Positions 43,146-52,764 of a DNA stretch of 57,068 nucleotides are shown in pieces. Origin of the DNA: Bacteroidota bacterium (lineage in GTDB: Bacteria > Bacteroidota > Bacteroidia > Cytophagales > Cyclobacteriaceae). The first letter of the stretch is position 1. Each line of letters opens with the position of its first letter. The position numbers and the translations under genes are program-made. A model generated the notes under the pieces. It did no database searches. It had not been told where the DNA came from and saw nothing but the letters and a program-made list of their open reading frames with translations. Location: assembly GCA_018266395.1 (NCBI GenBank), contig JAFEAM010000028.1, positions 1 through 57,068 on the forward strand, given 5' to 3'.

Positions 43146-44876
43146 TCAGGAAGGCCCTTGCCCCGACATAATTACCCTGAAAATATCTACACTGACGGGT
43201 TCGCCTTCGGCTACCAGCACCCCGGCATAGTCAAGTGTGAAATTCTTCACGTCCAGTGAAAGAACGGAGGCGAAGCGGGCCAGGGCATATACGGAGCCAG
43301 GGCTAAGCAGCTCATGAAACATTTTGAGTCGTGCAACGGAAGCGGAAGACAATTTTTTCATCTCTGGACTCAATCCTGGTTCCAGGACAAGCGGGTTGGC
43401 AAAGAGGCTCGCGCGAAGCTGATGCCCTTTCCGGACAGCATTAACCTCCCTGAGTATTCTTCTGAGATGATTTGTCGCGCCGGCAATGGAGGTGAAACAG
43501 GCCATCAGCATGGTACCTTCTTCATATGCCTCCGGAGCAGGCAGGGGCCACTCGGATTTCTCCACAAATTTCTTCCACCAGGCGCCGTTCTCTTCATCCG
43601 TGAATCCCACAAAGTCAGCTGTCACACAATAGAGCAGTGGCCTGTCTCTTGTTCTGGGTGGATGAAAAGGAGGAGGGGCGTTCACCTGCACACGAGGGAC
43701 ATCTGGTCGCTGGTACTGATCAGGATTGATGTTGATGTGTTGCTGAGGATATGGCCAAAGGCTGCTAGCATCACGTGTTCCGCCTTCCTTTCTCTTGAGA
43801 TCGGTTTCGGACAGAACCGTCAGAAGATAGGGTGTGGAGTGATTGATCGTACTCCGGATGATGGCAGACCCGTAGATGACCTGGCTCAGGAAAGTGAACA
43901 AATCATCATGGCCGTCATAGCGATCCTGTGTCAGATAATGCACCGGCACCTGCCGGATAAGCTTGTCAAAACGCTGGATCCATTCCTCACCCGCAAACCG
44001 CAGACTCGTTTCTATAAAGTCCTCCTTGGCAAAGGGGATCCAAACACTGAGTTCCCCGCCGGCCTCCAGCATGGCCTCTGCAAAAATGATGTCGCCGCCG
44101 CAGGCCAGTGAACAGTAACCAATCTTTGCGTTGAGGGTTCTGAGCGCGCCGGTAATTGCTTCCTTAACATTGGGCTCTATGTATGTCGGAAACCGCGGTG
44201 TGGTGCGTGAAGGATGATCGATCATGTGGCCCACAAATGACACCACTGCAGGCGGGCTGAAATTTTTTAGGATCTCGCTCGGAACCGGAACGTAGTGATT
44301 GAGCAGCCAGAGCTGGTTATACACGCTTCCGATCTTACCCCAGTCTGTACCCGCCAGCTTCCTGGCCTGAAAGTAATGGTCCATGGCGGCCTGCCTGTCT
44401 TTCGTAAGCAAGTAGGCCTCACCCAAGGTTGCAATCTCCCAAAAGCCCTTGGGTTGCTGCTCCAGTTGTTGAATCAGCTGCTGGGCGATTTCTCTCCCCC
44501 TTGATGACTGTCCGGCAATGGCGGACATGGTGGCCGCATTGATGCCTGTGTAGAAGTTCTTGGTGGACTGATAATTCTTCAGATATACGTCCCTGGATTG
44601 AAGTGCATACCGGGTGTCCTGATCTCTTTTGAAAATCTCCTTATAGATTCCGCCGAGGATCCCAGCAGTCTCAGGATCATCAGGATGCTCGCGATAGACC
44701 GGCTCCAGCGAGTCGATGGCCAATTTGGGCGCCCCAGACTTCGACGTGGCAAGGGCGTGCAACTGCCGGAGACGAAGATCTCCGTTTCCGGCGAGTTCCT
44801 TTTCAGCAGCTGTCTTGGCTTCAAAGTAGCGGCCCTTGGACAACAGGTCTTCTATATGTTCGACTTCTTTTGACAA
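43146..44876 (-). CDS. TPR protein with a divergent nucleotide-cyclase-like C-terminus
   Basis: The 576-residue protein starts at TTG 44876; no ATG lies near. Residues 1-200 are TPR-like helices (HIEDLLSKGRYFEAKTAAEKE). The middle has YCSLACGGDIIFAEAMLEAGG, seen in signalling proteins that carry TPR-S-type sensors. Residues 410-560 resemble a class III cyclase domain in outline: TADFVGFTD (419-427) for the metal loop, RASLFANPLVL (488-498) for the core strand, PGSVYALARFASVLSL for the typical following segment. Catalytic residues appear incomplete, so it may bind rather than make a cyclic nucleotide. There is no signal peptide or membrane helix. The domain reading is tentative. Confidence 0.65.
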   Translation of the reverse strand: MSKEVEHIEDLLSKGRYFEAKTAAEKELAGNGDLRLRQLHALATSKSGAPKLAIDSLEPVYREHPDDPETAGILGGIYKEIFKRDQDTRYALQSRDVYLKNYQSTKNFYTGINAATMSAIAGQSSRGREIAQQLIQQLEQQPKGFWEIATLGEAYLLTKDRQAAMDHYFQARKLAGTDWGKIGSVYNQLWLLNHYVPVPSEILKNFSPPAVVSFVGHMIDHPSRTTPRFPTYIEPNVKEAITGALRTLNAKIGYCSLACGGDIIFAEAMLEAGGELSVWIPFAKEDFIETSLRFAGEEWIQRFDKLIRQVPVHYLTQDRYDGHDDLFTFLSQVIYGSAIIRSTINHSTPYLLTVLSETDLKRKEGGTRDASSLWPYPQQHININPDQYQRPDVPRVQVNAPPPFHPPRTRDRPLLYCVTADFVGFTDEENGAWWKKFVEKSEWPLPAPEAYEEGTMLMACFTSIAGATNHLRRILREVNAVRKGHQLRASLFANPLVLEPGLSPEMKKLSSASVARLKMFHELLSPGSVYALARFASVLSLDVKNFTLDYAGVLVAEGEPVSVDIFRVIMSGQGPS

Positions 44877-45008
44877 TACCGTGTATCAGATCAAATATGC
44901 TAAAAATTTGGCTGACAGGGAACGATGATAACCAGTACAACGCCAGGTGAAACCTATAACAATTTGTTTCGTTGAAGTATGTTTGTTGAACCACCCAACC
45001 TTACGTCC

Positions 45009-45989
45009 ATGAAAGTTCTTAAATATGCGGGCTATTTCCTTCTATTACTGGTAGCCGGGCTAGCTGTACTGCTTCTGTATGTTAAAGCCGCAATGCCTGA
45101 TGTTGGCGAACCGGCTGAAATCAAACTTGACTATACCCCTGAGCGCCTCCAGCGTGGGGAGTATCTGGCCAACCATGTCTCAGTCTGTATGGATTGTCAT
45201 TCGAAAAGAGACTGGACCCGGTTTTCCGGACCGCTTGTCCCGGGAACGACCGGGCAAGGCGGCGAACGGTTTGATCAAAGCATGGGCCTCCCTGGTGTTT
45301 TCTATTCAAAGAACATTACTCCTTCATCCATCAGTCGCTACACCGATGGAGAATTATTCCGCCTGATTACCACCGGCGTTACCAAGGAGGGGAGGGCCAT
45401 GTTTCCGCTGATGCCCTACACGTACTACGGGAAAATGGATCCGGAAGATATCTACAGTATCATCACCTATGTCCGGTCGCTTCAGCCAGTTGAACATGCT
45501 GTGCTGGACTCGCAGCCGGATTTTCCTATGAACTTTATTATCAATACGCTTCCTCAAAAGGCCAATCACCAAACACGGCCTGATCCGTCAGATGTGCTGG
45601 CTTACGGCGCGTACATGGTGAATGCTTCCGGTTGTGCGGAATGCCATACGCAGGTGGATAAGGGACAGATTATTCCTGAACTGATCTACGGCGGAGGAAG
45701 AGAATTCATGTTCCCCGACGGTTCAGTCGTACGCTCCTCCAACATAAGTCCCGACAGTGAAACAGGAATTGGCAAATGGACGGAAGAAATGTTTGTACGC
45801 AAGTTCAAGGCCTACGCAGATTCAACATCAGCCGAGCCTGTAATGCCGGGTGAATTCAATACCCTGATGCCGTGGACCATGTACAGCGGCATGGAGGAAA
45901 AGGATCTTGCCGCCATATTTGCTTACCTGCGCACGGTGAAGCCGATGAAGAACCAGGTAGTGAAGTTTACGCCAGCAATTAAAGGATAG
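45009..45989 (+). CDS. membrane-anchored diheme cytochrome c
   Basis: From ATG 45009 (an ATG at 44979 adds ten non-signal residues) the protein is 326 residues. An N-terminal membrane helix (LLLLVAGLAVLLLYV) anchors it on the periplasmic side. Two c-type heme sites are seen: CMDCH (60-64) and CAECH (209-213), each in a cytochrome c domain with its own Met ligand candidates. It resembles cytochrome subunits of alcohol or sugar dehydrogenases. It is a single gene and might receive electrons from a dehydrogenase, but a link to CO dehydrogenase is only conjecture. Confidence 0.9.
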   Translation: MKVLKYAGYFLLLLVAGLAVLLLYVKAAMPDVGEPAEIKLDYTPERLQRGEYLANHVSVCMDCHSKRDWTRFSGPLVPGTTGQGGERFDQSMGLPGVFYSKNITPSSISRYTDGELFRLITTGVTKEGRAMFPLMPYTYYGKMDPEDIYSIITYVRSLQPVEHAVLDSQPDFPMNFIINTLPQKANHQTRPDPSDVLAYGAYMVNASGCAECHTQVDKGQIIPELIYGGGREFMFPDGSVVRSSNISPDSETGIGKWTEEMFVRKFKAYADSTSAEPVMPGEFNTLMPWTMYSGMEEKDLAAIFAYLRTVKPMKNQVVKFTPAIKG

Positions 45990-46013
45990 CAGTTCGCCCC
46001 TTTCACTTTGCGG

Positions 46014-47165
46014 TTACTTCAGCAGATTCTTAGTGAGTGCGTTTCGGCGATTTACCACCGAATTTATCGCGATATTAAGATCTGTTTTCGCTGCTTCCAT
46101 GTCAAATGAAGTTTTGTCCAGAAACCTGGAAGCCTCTGCGACCCGGGGATCGCTGCCGAGTATTTCGAGTTCCTTCAGTACCTGTTGACCTGTCTTGCGC
46201 AGTTGATCTTCAGTTAGGTCCATGCATAGTCGTTTGAATGCCTCAAAATAGTGTTGGTAGATTATGGGATCAGATGCAATCTTCTTGTCCAGGTCGTCTT
46301 CAATGGAAAACACCATTCGGTTCCGGTCCACTTCACCGCGTGCCTCACTGCCTTCGTGAGGAAGAGGCTTGAAGATATCATCGTAATCCCATGGGATGAT
46401 ATCAAACCTGCCATCTTCAGCCCTGATGTAGAGGTACAGTTCATCCGAGTAGTCGCCATTCATAATGAGGTAGTTGAACCCCATCCACCTGAAATAGTCT
46501 TCGATTGCCAGGGTACTTTCCAGTGCTGAAAAAAGTTCCTCACCGTTAAACCGCCCCAGATTATGATACATCTGCTGGTACTTCTTACGATATTCTGCAG
46601 CTTCTGCTTTGGATGGCGTGTCGATGTATTCTCCGTCGATCTTGTGCTGCACACCACGCCGCAACATGTAGGGACTTTTCAGCCTTAGGCTTGCCTCATG
46701 GGGTTTTTCCACCAGCAAAAATATGCCTTGTGGCTGATCATTGATCCAGAGGGTGCAATATGTGCTATGAAGCGGAAAGATGCCGAGGGCTGACATGTTC
46801 AGATACGCCCACCGGTTGTGCCAGCTATATTTATCCATGACCAGGTTGAGCAAATGAAACTTCCGGAGCGGCACAGACATGCCATCAAGCATAAGGGAAG
46901 TCTCCTTTTTCAGATCAACTGAAAGGGATTTTCTCTTGAAGTTCAGTGAATTGTTCCCCCTGCTGTGCATCTCTTTCACCTCAAAGGCATTTCCATTGAT
47001 AGTCATGCCGGCAGCATTGAGATTTATCTTCGTACCCTCAGAACTCTGAAGCGACTGGAAAGACTTCTTTTCCATGGTAATTCTGATTTCTGGAAAAGAT
47101 TGTGCGACCGAGAAAGGAAGGCAACGGAAGCTACAGATCAGCAACAGAGAAACGACACGTATCAT
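46014..47165 (-). CDS. exported CotH-kinase-family protein
   Basis: The 383-residue protein has a signal peptide (to about residue 22, VAQS). CotH features are EMHSRGNNSLNFKRKSLSVDL, LLNLVMDKYSWHNRWAYLNM, GIFLLVEKPHE and the catalytic-loop-like NGDYSDELYLYIR with FDIIPWDYDDIF. CotH proteins are atypical protein kinases, known from spore coat; the Bacteroidota members are exported, with unknown targets. It diverges from the S10 peptidase gene. Confidence 0.9.
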   Translation of the reverse strand: MIRVVSLLLICSFRCLPFSVAQSFPEIRITMEKKSFQSLQSSEGTKINLNAAGMTINGNAFEVKEMHSRGNNSLNFKRKSLSVDLKKETSLMLDGMSVPLRKFHLLNLVMDKYSWHNRWAYLNMSALGIFPLHSTYCTLWINDQPQGIFLLVEKPHEASLRLKSPYMLRRGVQHKIDGEYIDTPSKAEAAEYRKKYQQMYHNLGRFNGEELFSALESTLAIEDYFRWMGFNYLIMNGDYSDELYLYIRAEDGRFDIIPWDYDDIFKPLPHEGSEARGEVDRNRMVFSIEDDLDKKIASDPIIYQHYFEAFKRLCMDLTEDQLRKTGQQVLKELEILGSDPRVAEASRFLDKTSFDMEAAKTDLNIAINSVVNRRNALTKNLLK

Positions 47166-47246
47166 CGGGTCGGGGGTTATCCAAATATACCTTTTTTGCT
47201 GTGGACTGCCATTGTGATTATCTTGGGCCTCCCAAAATTCAATATT

Positions 47247-48758
47247 ATGAAGAATGTCCTGATGCTTTGCTTATGTCTGGTCGTGGCCAGCACCCTCTCG
47301 GCTCAAAATGAAAGTTCCAAGCAGGAAGCCAAACCCATTCCTGAACCGGAAGTGTCCACTACCCAGCAGACGGTCAAGATCAACGGCGTAGTAATTACAG
47401 TCACTGCCAAAGCAGGGACGATGCAATTGCGGGATGAAAACAATAATCCGATTGCAAACTTCGGATTTACGGCTTACACTAAGGATGGCGCTGCAAACAG
47501 ACCTATTATTTTCTCCTACAATGGAGGCCCGGGTTCATCTTCCTACTGGCTCCATATGGGTGTAATGGGACCTAAGAGGATTGTGGTAAATGATCCGGAT
47601 GTTACCCCGGCAGCACCTTACAAGATTGTCAACAATGATTATTCCCTCCTCGATATTGCTGACATAGTCATGATGGACCCGGTAGGCACCGGACTCAGCG
47701 TGCCTGTGGGGAAGTCCAGGTTTGAAGATTTCTGGGGAGTTGATCAGGATATTAGAAGTATCAGTCTTTTCATCCGGCAATATCTGGTCGAGAACGGAAG
47801 AATGAACTCACCAAAGTATCTCCTGGGAGAAAGTTATGGTACTTTTCGAAATGCGGGCGTGATGAACAGGCTGTTGAATGATGGCATAGCGCTGAATGGC
47901 GTGGTAATGGTATCGGCTGTGTTTGACCTGCGCACACTGTTGTTTCCACCCAATGACGATCTTCCCTACATTGTTCACTTTCCAACTTACGCCGCCACGG
48001 CCTGGTATCACAACAAGATCGCCAACAAGCCCTCCAGCCTGGAGACTTTCATCGGGGAGGTACGAACCTTCACGGAAAAGGAATACATGCCGGCACTCTT
48101 CAAAGGTGACCGCCTGCCAGCAGCGGAGCGGAATGCCCTGGCCAGCAAGCTTTCAGCCTATTCAGGTCTGAGTGCCGACTATTGGCTGAAAGCCGATCTC
48201 AGAGTTCAGGCAGGTGAGTTCTTCGCAGAACTTTTGCGCACTGAAGGAAATACGGTGGGCCGCCTCGATTCGCGATTCAAGGGAATCAATGACGATTTAC
48301 TCAGTCAGTTTGCCGATTACGATCCTCAAAGCAGTGCCATCAGCCCCGCTTATACTGCAGGATTTATGCAATACTTCTATGGCGATCTCAAAGTGAACAA
48401 GAAACTCTTTTATATGACCAGTGCCGGCGGGAGGGAGGGGTTCCGTTGGGATTGGAAGCATGCCGGAAACCTCAGGTGGGGCACCTCTGCAGCCATCAAC
48501 ACAGGTATCGACATGGCGAATGCGATGACAAAAGATCCCAATGTGAAAGTCATGATTCTCAATGGCTATTATGATATCGCCACACTATTCTATGGAGTTG
48601 AACACACGATTGATCATCTTGGGCTTACGCCGGAGATCAAGAAGAACATCATCATGAAGTACTACGAAGCAGGCCACATGATGTACACCCATCAACCTTC
48701 CCTGGAGAAATTCCGCAAGGATGTGTCAGAATTTATTCAGAACAGTTCACATCAGTAG
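47247..48758 (+). CDS. exported S10-family serine carboxypeptidase
   Basis: The start at 47247 gives a signal peptide (MKNVLMLCLCLVVASTLSAQ); an ORF running on to 46965 overlaps the divergent CotH gene and adds nothing recognisable. The 503-residue protein has the oxyanion-loop motif NGGPGSSS (92-99), the nucleophile Ser196 in GESYGT, Asp443 in LNGYYDIAT and His477 in EAGHMMY, the S10 catalytic triad. It should trim C-terminal residues from peptides in the periplasm or outside the cell. Confidence 0.94.
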   Translation: MKNVLMLCLCLVVASTLSAQNESSKQEAKPIPEPEVSTTQQTVKINGVVITVTAKAGTMQLRDENNNPIANFGFTAYTKDGAANRPIIFSYNGGPGSSSYWLHMGVMGPKRIVVNDPDVTPAAPYKIVNNDYSLLDIADIVMMDPVGTGLSVPVGKSRFEDFWGVDQDIRSISLFIRQYLVENGRMNSPKYLLGESYGTFRNAGVMNRLLNDGIALNGVVMVSAVFDLRTLLFPPNDDLPYIVHFPTYAATAWYHNKIANKPSSLETFIGEVRTFTEKEYMPALFKGDRLPAAERNALASKLSAYSGLSADYWLKADLRVQAGEFFAELLRTEGNTVGRLDSRFKGINDDLLSQFADYDPQSSAISPAYTAGFMQYFYGDLKVNKKLFYMTSAGGREGFRWDWKHAGNLRWGTSAAINTGIDMANAMTKDPNVKVMILNGYYDIATLFYGVEHTIDHLGLTPEIKKNIIMKYYEAGHMMYTHQPSLEKFRKDVSEFIQNSSHQ

Positions 48759-48795
48759 ACTTGTGGGATAGACAGCCGTAATCCGACCTTATTCC

Positions 48796-51054
48796 TCAAG
48801 GCCTGGCAGTCGAAGGGCTGTCGTATTGAAGGTAGAGATGCAGGATGTATCCGGTGTGTTCCAGGATATCCTGAAGTTCAAGATATAGTCTGGTCTGGAG
48901 CAATCCCATTCTTGAGCTCAGCACCCCTGTCTGTATGTCATTGATCTCCCTGTCCAGGTGCCTGGATATAATCTCCTCAATCTGCGCTTCACGCTCTTTA
49001 ATCCCCCGCATCGCCGCGAGATCATTCTTTTCAAGACTCAGGATGCAAGTGTCAATGAAATTCTGGAGTTGCGACTCAACTTCTTTCAGATTTTTGAGAA
49101 AGTAATTGTTTGGCTTGGGATGATGATTGATGACATGATCTGTGCAAACGTCGCAAACCAGTGAAGCGCTTTGATAAAGGTCCTGTGAATTATCAAAAAC
49201 AAGAATGTACAGCCTGCCAGCAGCCAGTTGGCCCTGATCCATCTTCCTCACCTGTTTGATGATTTTCGTGTGGAGCTTTTCGTTTTGCGCTTTGAGCTTT
49301 TGAATTTCTTCCCTGGCCTTACTGATGGTCCCCTGCTTTTCATTCTCCAGGGCATGAACGCTGTGTTGAAGAATTCTTTTGATTGCCTTAAAGGTCTTGA
49401 GGGTGGCCTCCTTGCTTTGCTCCATCACCTGGCGTGCATCCATCCGCTCAGTAGTAAATGCTTTATTCTCAATCTGCTCCTGCCTCGCCCTCTTCTGGAA
49501 AACAATGTGGCTTCGAACAAGGAAGAAGGTGGCAAGACCCGCCAGTACAAAGAAGCCTGTTGTTCCCGTTAGATAAAGAATGAACGCAATGAATCCTGCG
49601 CCTGTAAAGGCTATGGCGGCTGTAAGAAACCAGCTAGCAATAACATTGATCACACCTGCCACGCGGTACACCGCACTTTCGCGTCCCCACGCCTGGTCGG
49701 CAAATGAAGATCCCATGGCCACCATGAAGGTTACGAAGGTGGTCGATAGGGGAAGTTTGTTTGCAGTACCGTAGGCAATCAATACGCTGGAAACGATCAG
49801 GTTGACGGAAGCACGAACGAGATCAAAAGAAGTGGAAACAGTTTCAGGTGCGGGCTTGCTCTCTTTCTTCTGCATGAATCTCAGGGACATGGCATCGGAC
49901 CATTTTTTCGGAACCATGCTGTCTATCAATTGCCCTGTTGAAACTGCCAATCCCACCATTGCACGAGAAAGAAAGTTCGGGCGAAATTTCTCATCACCCT
50001 CATCCTGCCTGCCAAGCGACACTTCAGTTTCGGTCACCTTCCTTGCTTTGGCGTTGGTCCAGAGCGTGAGTATCATAATACCCCCGCAGATAAGCAGAAT
50101 CCAGTACGGGGTTTCGACTTTGCTGGCAAGTATAACCATGTTATAGTCTGTGGCGGCGAGACCGGACAACATCCACTTCTGATAGGAGATGAGTCCTGCC
50201 ACCGGTACGCCTACAAAATTCACAAGGTCGTTGGCAGCAAACGCCATGGCCAGAGAAAAAGTCCCGAGCAGGACAATGATTTTCAATGGGTTGATTCTGA
50301 CCCACCACATCAGCATCTGGATCACGATGCTCCAAAGCACCACCGACACCAGCATAATGTCGCTCGTATGCCGGCTGATCCAGGCCTCCTGGTCGGCGGA
50401 TATGAAAACACTCCCTTTTGCTCCCTTTATCAGAAGGAAATAAGTGATGACCGAAATGGATATGCCACTGAATATAGCACCGTACTTCTTCAGGCTCTCC
50501 TCCAGATCAAACGTAAAAACAATTCTCACGATATGCTGTACCACCGTTGACACGATAAAGGAAATGAATACCGAAAGGAATATTCCTGAAATAATGGTTA
50601 TTGCGCTGGAAGTATTTATGACTGCATGGAAGTCTGGAATAGTTCCGGTCTTGTCGTAAGAAAGAAGATAGCCGGTGATCAGCGCGGCGCCTAATATTTC
50701 AAATACAAGAGAAACGGTTGTCGAGGTGGGTAATCCGAAAGTATTGTAGATGTCGAGCAGGATAATATCGGTGAGCATGACAGCCATAAACACGACCATA
50801 ACGCGATCGAAGGTAAAGAAGGAGGGATTGAAGAGACCATTCCGTGCCACTTCCATCATGCCACTCGAGAAGGTACAGCCAATCACTACGCCGAGGCTGG
50901 CCACAATGAGAATGAACTTGAAGGACGCCACCTTTGAACCGATGGCGGAGTTCAGAAAATTCACTGCGTCATTTCCCACTCCCACAATCAGATCCACAAC
51001 GGCAGTTGCCATCAGGATAATGATCAGATATACGTAGATGTTATCGAGGGCCAT
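48796..51054 (-). CDS. PiT-family inorganic phosphate transporter with PhoU-like tail
   Basis: The 752-residue protein has ten or more membrane helices with the two PiT signatures, VGVGNDAVNFLNSAIGSK (about 24-41) and FAANDLVNFVGVPVAG (about 273-288). A cytoplasmic tail (about 530-752) is helical and coiled (SKAREEIQKLKAQNEKLHTK), like PhoU, and probably regulates transport. Phosphate enters with protons or cations. No pho regulator lies beside it. The fused tail is common in Bacteroidota. Confidence 0.94.
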   Translation of the reverse strand: MALDNIYVYLIIILMATAVVDLIVGVGNDAVNFLNSAIGSKVASFKFILIVASLGVVIGCTFSSGMMEVARNGLFNPSFFTFDRVMVVFMAVMLTDIILLDIYNTFGLPTSTTVSLVFEILGAALITGYLLSYDKTGTIPDFHAVINTSSAITIISGIFLSVFISFIVSTVVQHIVRIVFTFDLEESLKKYGAIFSGISISVITYFLLIKGAKGSVFISADQEAWISRHTSDIMLVSVVLWSIVIQMLMWWVRINPLKIIVLLGTFSLAMAFAANDLVNFVGVPVAGLISYQKWMLSGLAATDYNMVILASKVETPYWILLICGGIMILTLWTNAKARKVTETEVSLGRQDEGDEKFRPNFLSRAMVGLAVSTGQLIDSMVPKKWSDAMSLRFMQKKESKPAPETVSTSFDLVRASVNLIVSSVLIAYGTANKLPLSTTFVTFMVAMGSSFADQAWGRESAVYRVAGVINVIASWFLTAAIAFTGAGFIAFILYLTGTTGFFVLAGLATFFLVRSHIVFQKRARQEQIENKAFTTERMDARQVMEQSKEATLKTFKAIKRILQHSVHALENEKQGTISKAREEIQKLKAQNEKLHTKIIKQVRKMDQGQLAAGRLYILVFDNSQDLYQSASLVCDVCTDHVINHHPKPNNYFLKNLKEVESQLQNFIDTCILSLEKNDLAAMRGIKEREAQIEEIISRHLDREINDIQTGVLSSRMGLLQTRLYLELQDILEHTGYILHLYLQYDSPSTARP

Positions 51055-51153
51055 GATTCAATTAGAGCTCTATCTAGACATTTTCAAAATTATGAGGTGA
51101 TGGTGGCTGTGCGAATGACTTAAATCATGCCCCTTGCCGTGGCTTACTGATGA

Positions 51154-52755
51154 TTATCTGTATCCGGACGCAGGCGCCTTGAATGCAGGTCCCCTCAAGA
51201 CTTGTCCACCGCGCGCCTCTGTCATCTGGTGCCTGGAAACGGTCACCTTGCCATTAACGACAACATATTCAATCCCTGCGGGAAAATGATGCGGATCGGT
51301 AAAGGTGGAGAGATCAGCAACAGTTGCTGCATCGAAAACTGCAATATCAGCAATCATGCCTTCCTTTAACAGCCCCCTGTCTTTCAGCCCCAACCTTGAT
51401 GCGGGCAGTGAAGTCATTTTGCGGATTGCCTCTTCCAGCGGGAGAACTTTCTTGTCGCGTGCATATTCTCCGAGTATCTTGGGGAAGGTTCCATAAGCTC
51501 TTGGATGTGGATGCCCTTCGCCAAATTTTACGAGTGCACCATCAGAGGCATGCATTGTAAATGGATGTCTCATGATACGCTCCACGTCGACTTCACTCAT
51601 GGCGTGGTAAATACATGACGCGCCGCCCTTGAGCTGCATCTGCAATACAAGATTTACGCCATTATCGATGTTGGGCTCCTGACCCAGCCTTACCAGATAA
51701 TCATGTAGGGTCATTCCATTAAGCGTGGAGTCCCACTGCACGCTGGAAAACTGAATGAGGTGAAGATCGCCGCCGCCCCGGTCATTCATTATATTGAAGC
51801 GGATGCCGGCCAGGATGCTGTCCTTCTTCTGTTTGTTGTTCAGCCTCTTTATAAAATCTTCTTCAGACCCGGCCATGGACCAGGAGGGAAGGAGAACAGA
51901 GAGAGAAGTTGAACTCGCCGTGTAAGGATACTGATCCATCATGACATCGATTCCAGCCTTGCGTGCCGAATCCACCATCGCGGTAGTTATCTTGCTGGCT
52001 CCCCACATGCGCTTGCCAATGGCCTTGTGATGGGTTAGCACCACGGGAATATTTGCTTCACGCCCGATAACAATCGCTTCCTTCACCCCGTCAAGCAGTC
52101 CAAGACCTTCCTTGCGCAGGTGACTGGTATAAATGCCGCCCATCGATCCGGCGACCCGGGCCAGGGCAATCACTTCATCGGTTTTGGAAAATGTGCCCGG
52201 CATATACAACAGTCCTGTCGACAGTCCGAAGGCGCCTTCTTTCATCGACTGGCTGACCAATTCTTTCATAGCTTCCATCTCTTTTTCCGACGGCTGCCGG
52301 TTGGCATTGCCCATGATGGAATTGCGGATGGAGTTGTGTCCTGCGAGATAGCCGACATTCATGCCCAATTTGAAATGACGTTCCAGCGAGTCGAGGTATC
52401 TTCCAAGTGGCAGAGGACCGCTGCCATCCGGACCTCCCAGACAGGTTGTGACGCCTTGCCGAACTTTACTTTCAGCATCCGGCAATCGCATCAACTGTTC
52501 AATATGCGCATGCATATCAATAAATCCTGGAGCCACCATGAGGCCAGTGGCATCAATCGACTGGAGCGACTCGGAACCTGAGAGATCGCCAACTTTGACA
52601 ATCTTGCCGTCCTTGATTCCTATGTCGGCACGGTTGGCCGGAGCGCCCGTGCCGTCGATGACCTGGCCGCCGGTTATCACCAGATCATACTTCACCGATT
52701 GACTGCAGGAGAGCAGCAAAAACAGAGCTGCCGCGTATAGCAGATGCGATTTCAT
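51154..52755 (-). CDS. N-acyl-D-amino-acid deacylase family amidohydrolase lipoprotein
   Basis: The 533-residue protein has a lipoprotein signal (LLLSC, Cys17). Amidohydrolase metal ligands are His82 and His84 in GFIDMHAHIEQ; Cys105 in VTTCLGGPDGSG matches the metal-bridging Cys of D-aminoacylases; further motifs are YTSHLRKEG, VVLTHHKAIGK and MHASDGALVKFGEG. It releases the acyl group from N-acyl-D-amino acids or acts on similar amides. It starts 9 bases after the large beta-propeller gene and is probably in one transcript with it. Confidence 0.93.
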   Translation of the reverse strand: MKSHLLYAAALFLLLSCSQSVKYDLVITGGQVIDGTGAPANRADIGIKDGKIVKVGDLSGSESLQSIDATGLMVAPGFIDMHAHIEQLMRLPDAESKVRQGVTTCLGGPDGSGPLPLGRYLDSLERHFKLGMNVGYLAGHNSIRNSIMGNANRQPSEKEMEAMKELVSQSMKEGAFGLSTGLLYMPGTFSKTDEVIALARVAGSMGGIYTSHLRKEGLGLLDGVKEAIVIGREANIPVVLTHHKAIGKRMWGASKITTAMVDSARKAGIDVMMDQYPYTASSTSLSVLLPSWSMAGSEEDFIKRLNNKQKKDSILAGIRFNIMNDRGGGDLHLIQFSSVQWDSTLNGMTLHDYLVRLGQEPNIDNGVNLVLQMQLKGGASCIYHAMSEVDVERIMRHPFTMHASDGALVKFGEGHPHPRAYGTFPKILGEYARDKKVLPLEEAIRKMTSLPASRLGLKDRGLLKEGMIADIAVFDAATVADLSTFTDPHHFPAGIEYVVVNGKVTVSRHQMTEARGGQVLRGPAFKAPASGYR

Positions 52756-52764
52756 TCCGTCAGC

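Noticed and set aside
46965..47246. N-terminal extension of the S10 peptidase
   Set aside because: It overlaps the divergent CotH-like gene and precedes a clear signal peptide that starts at 47247.
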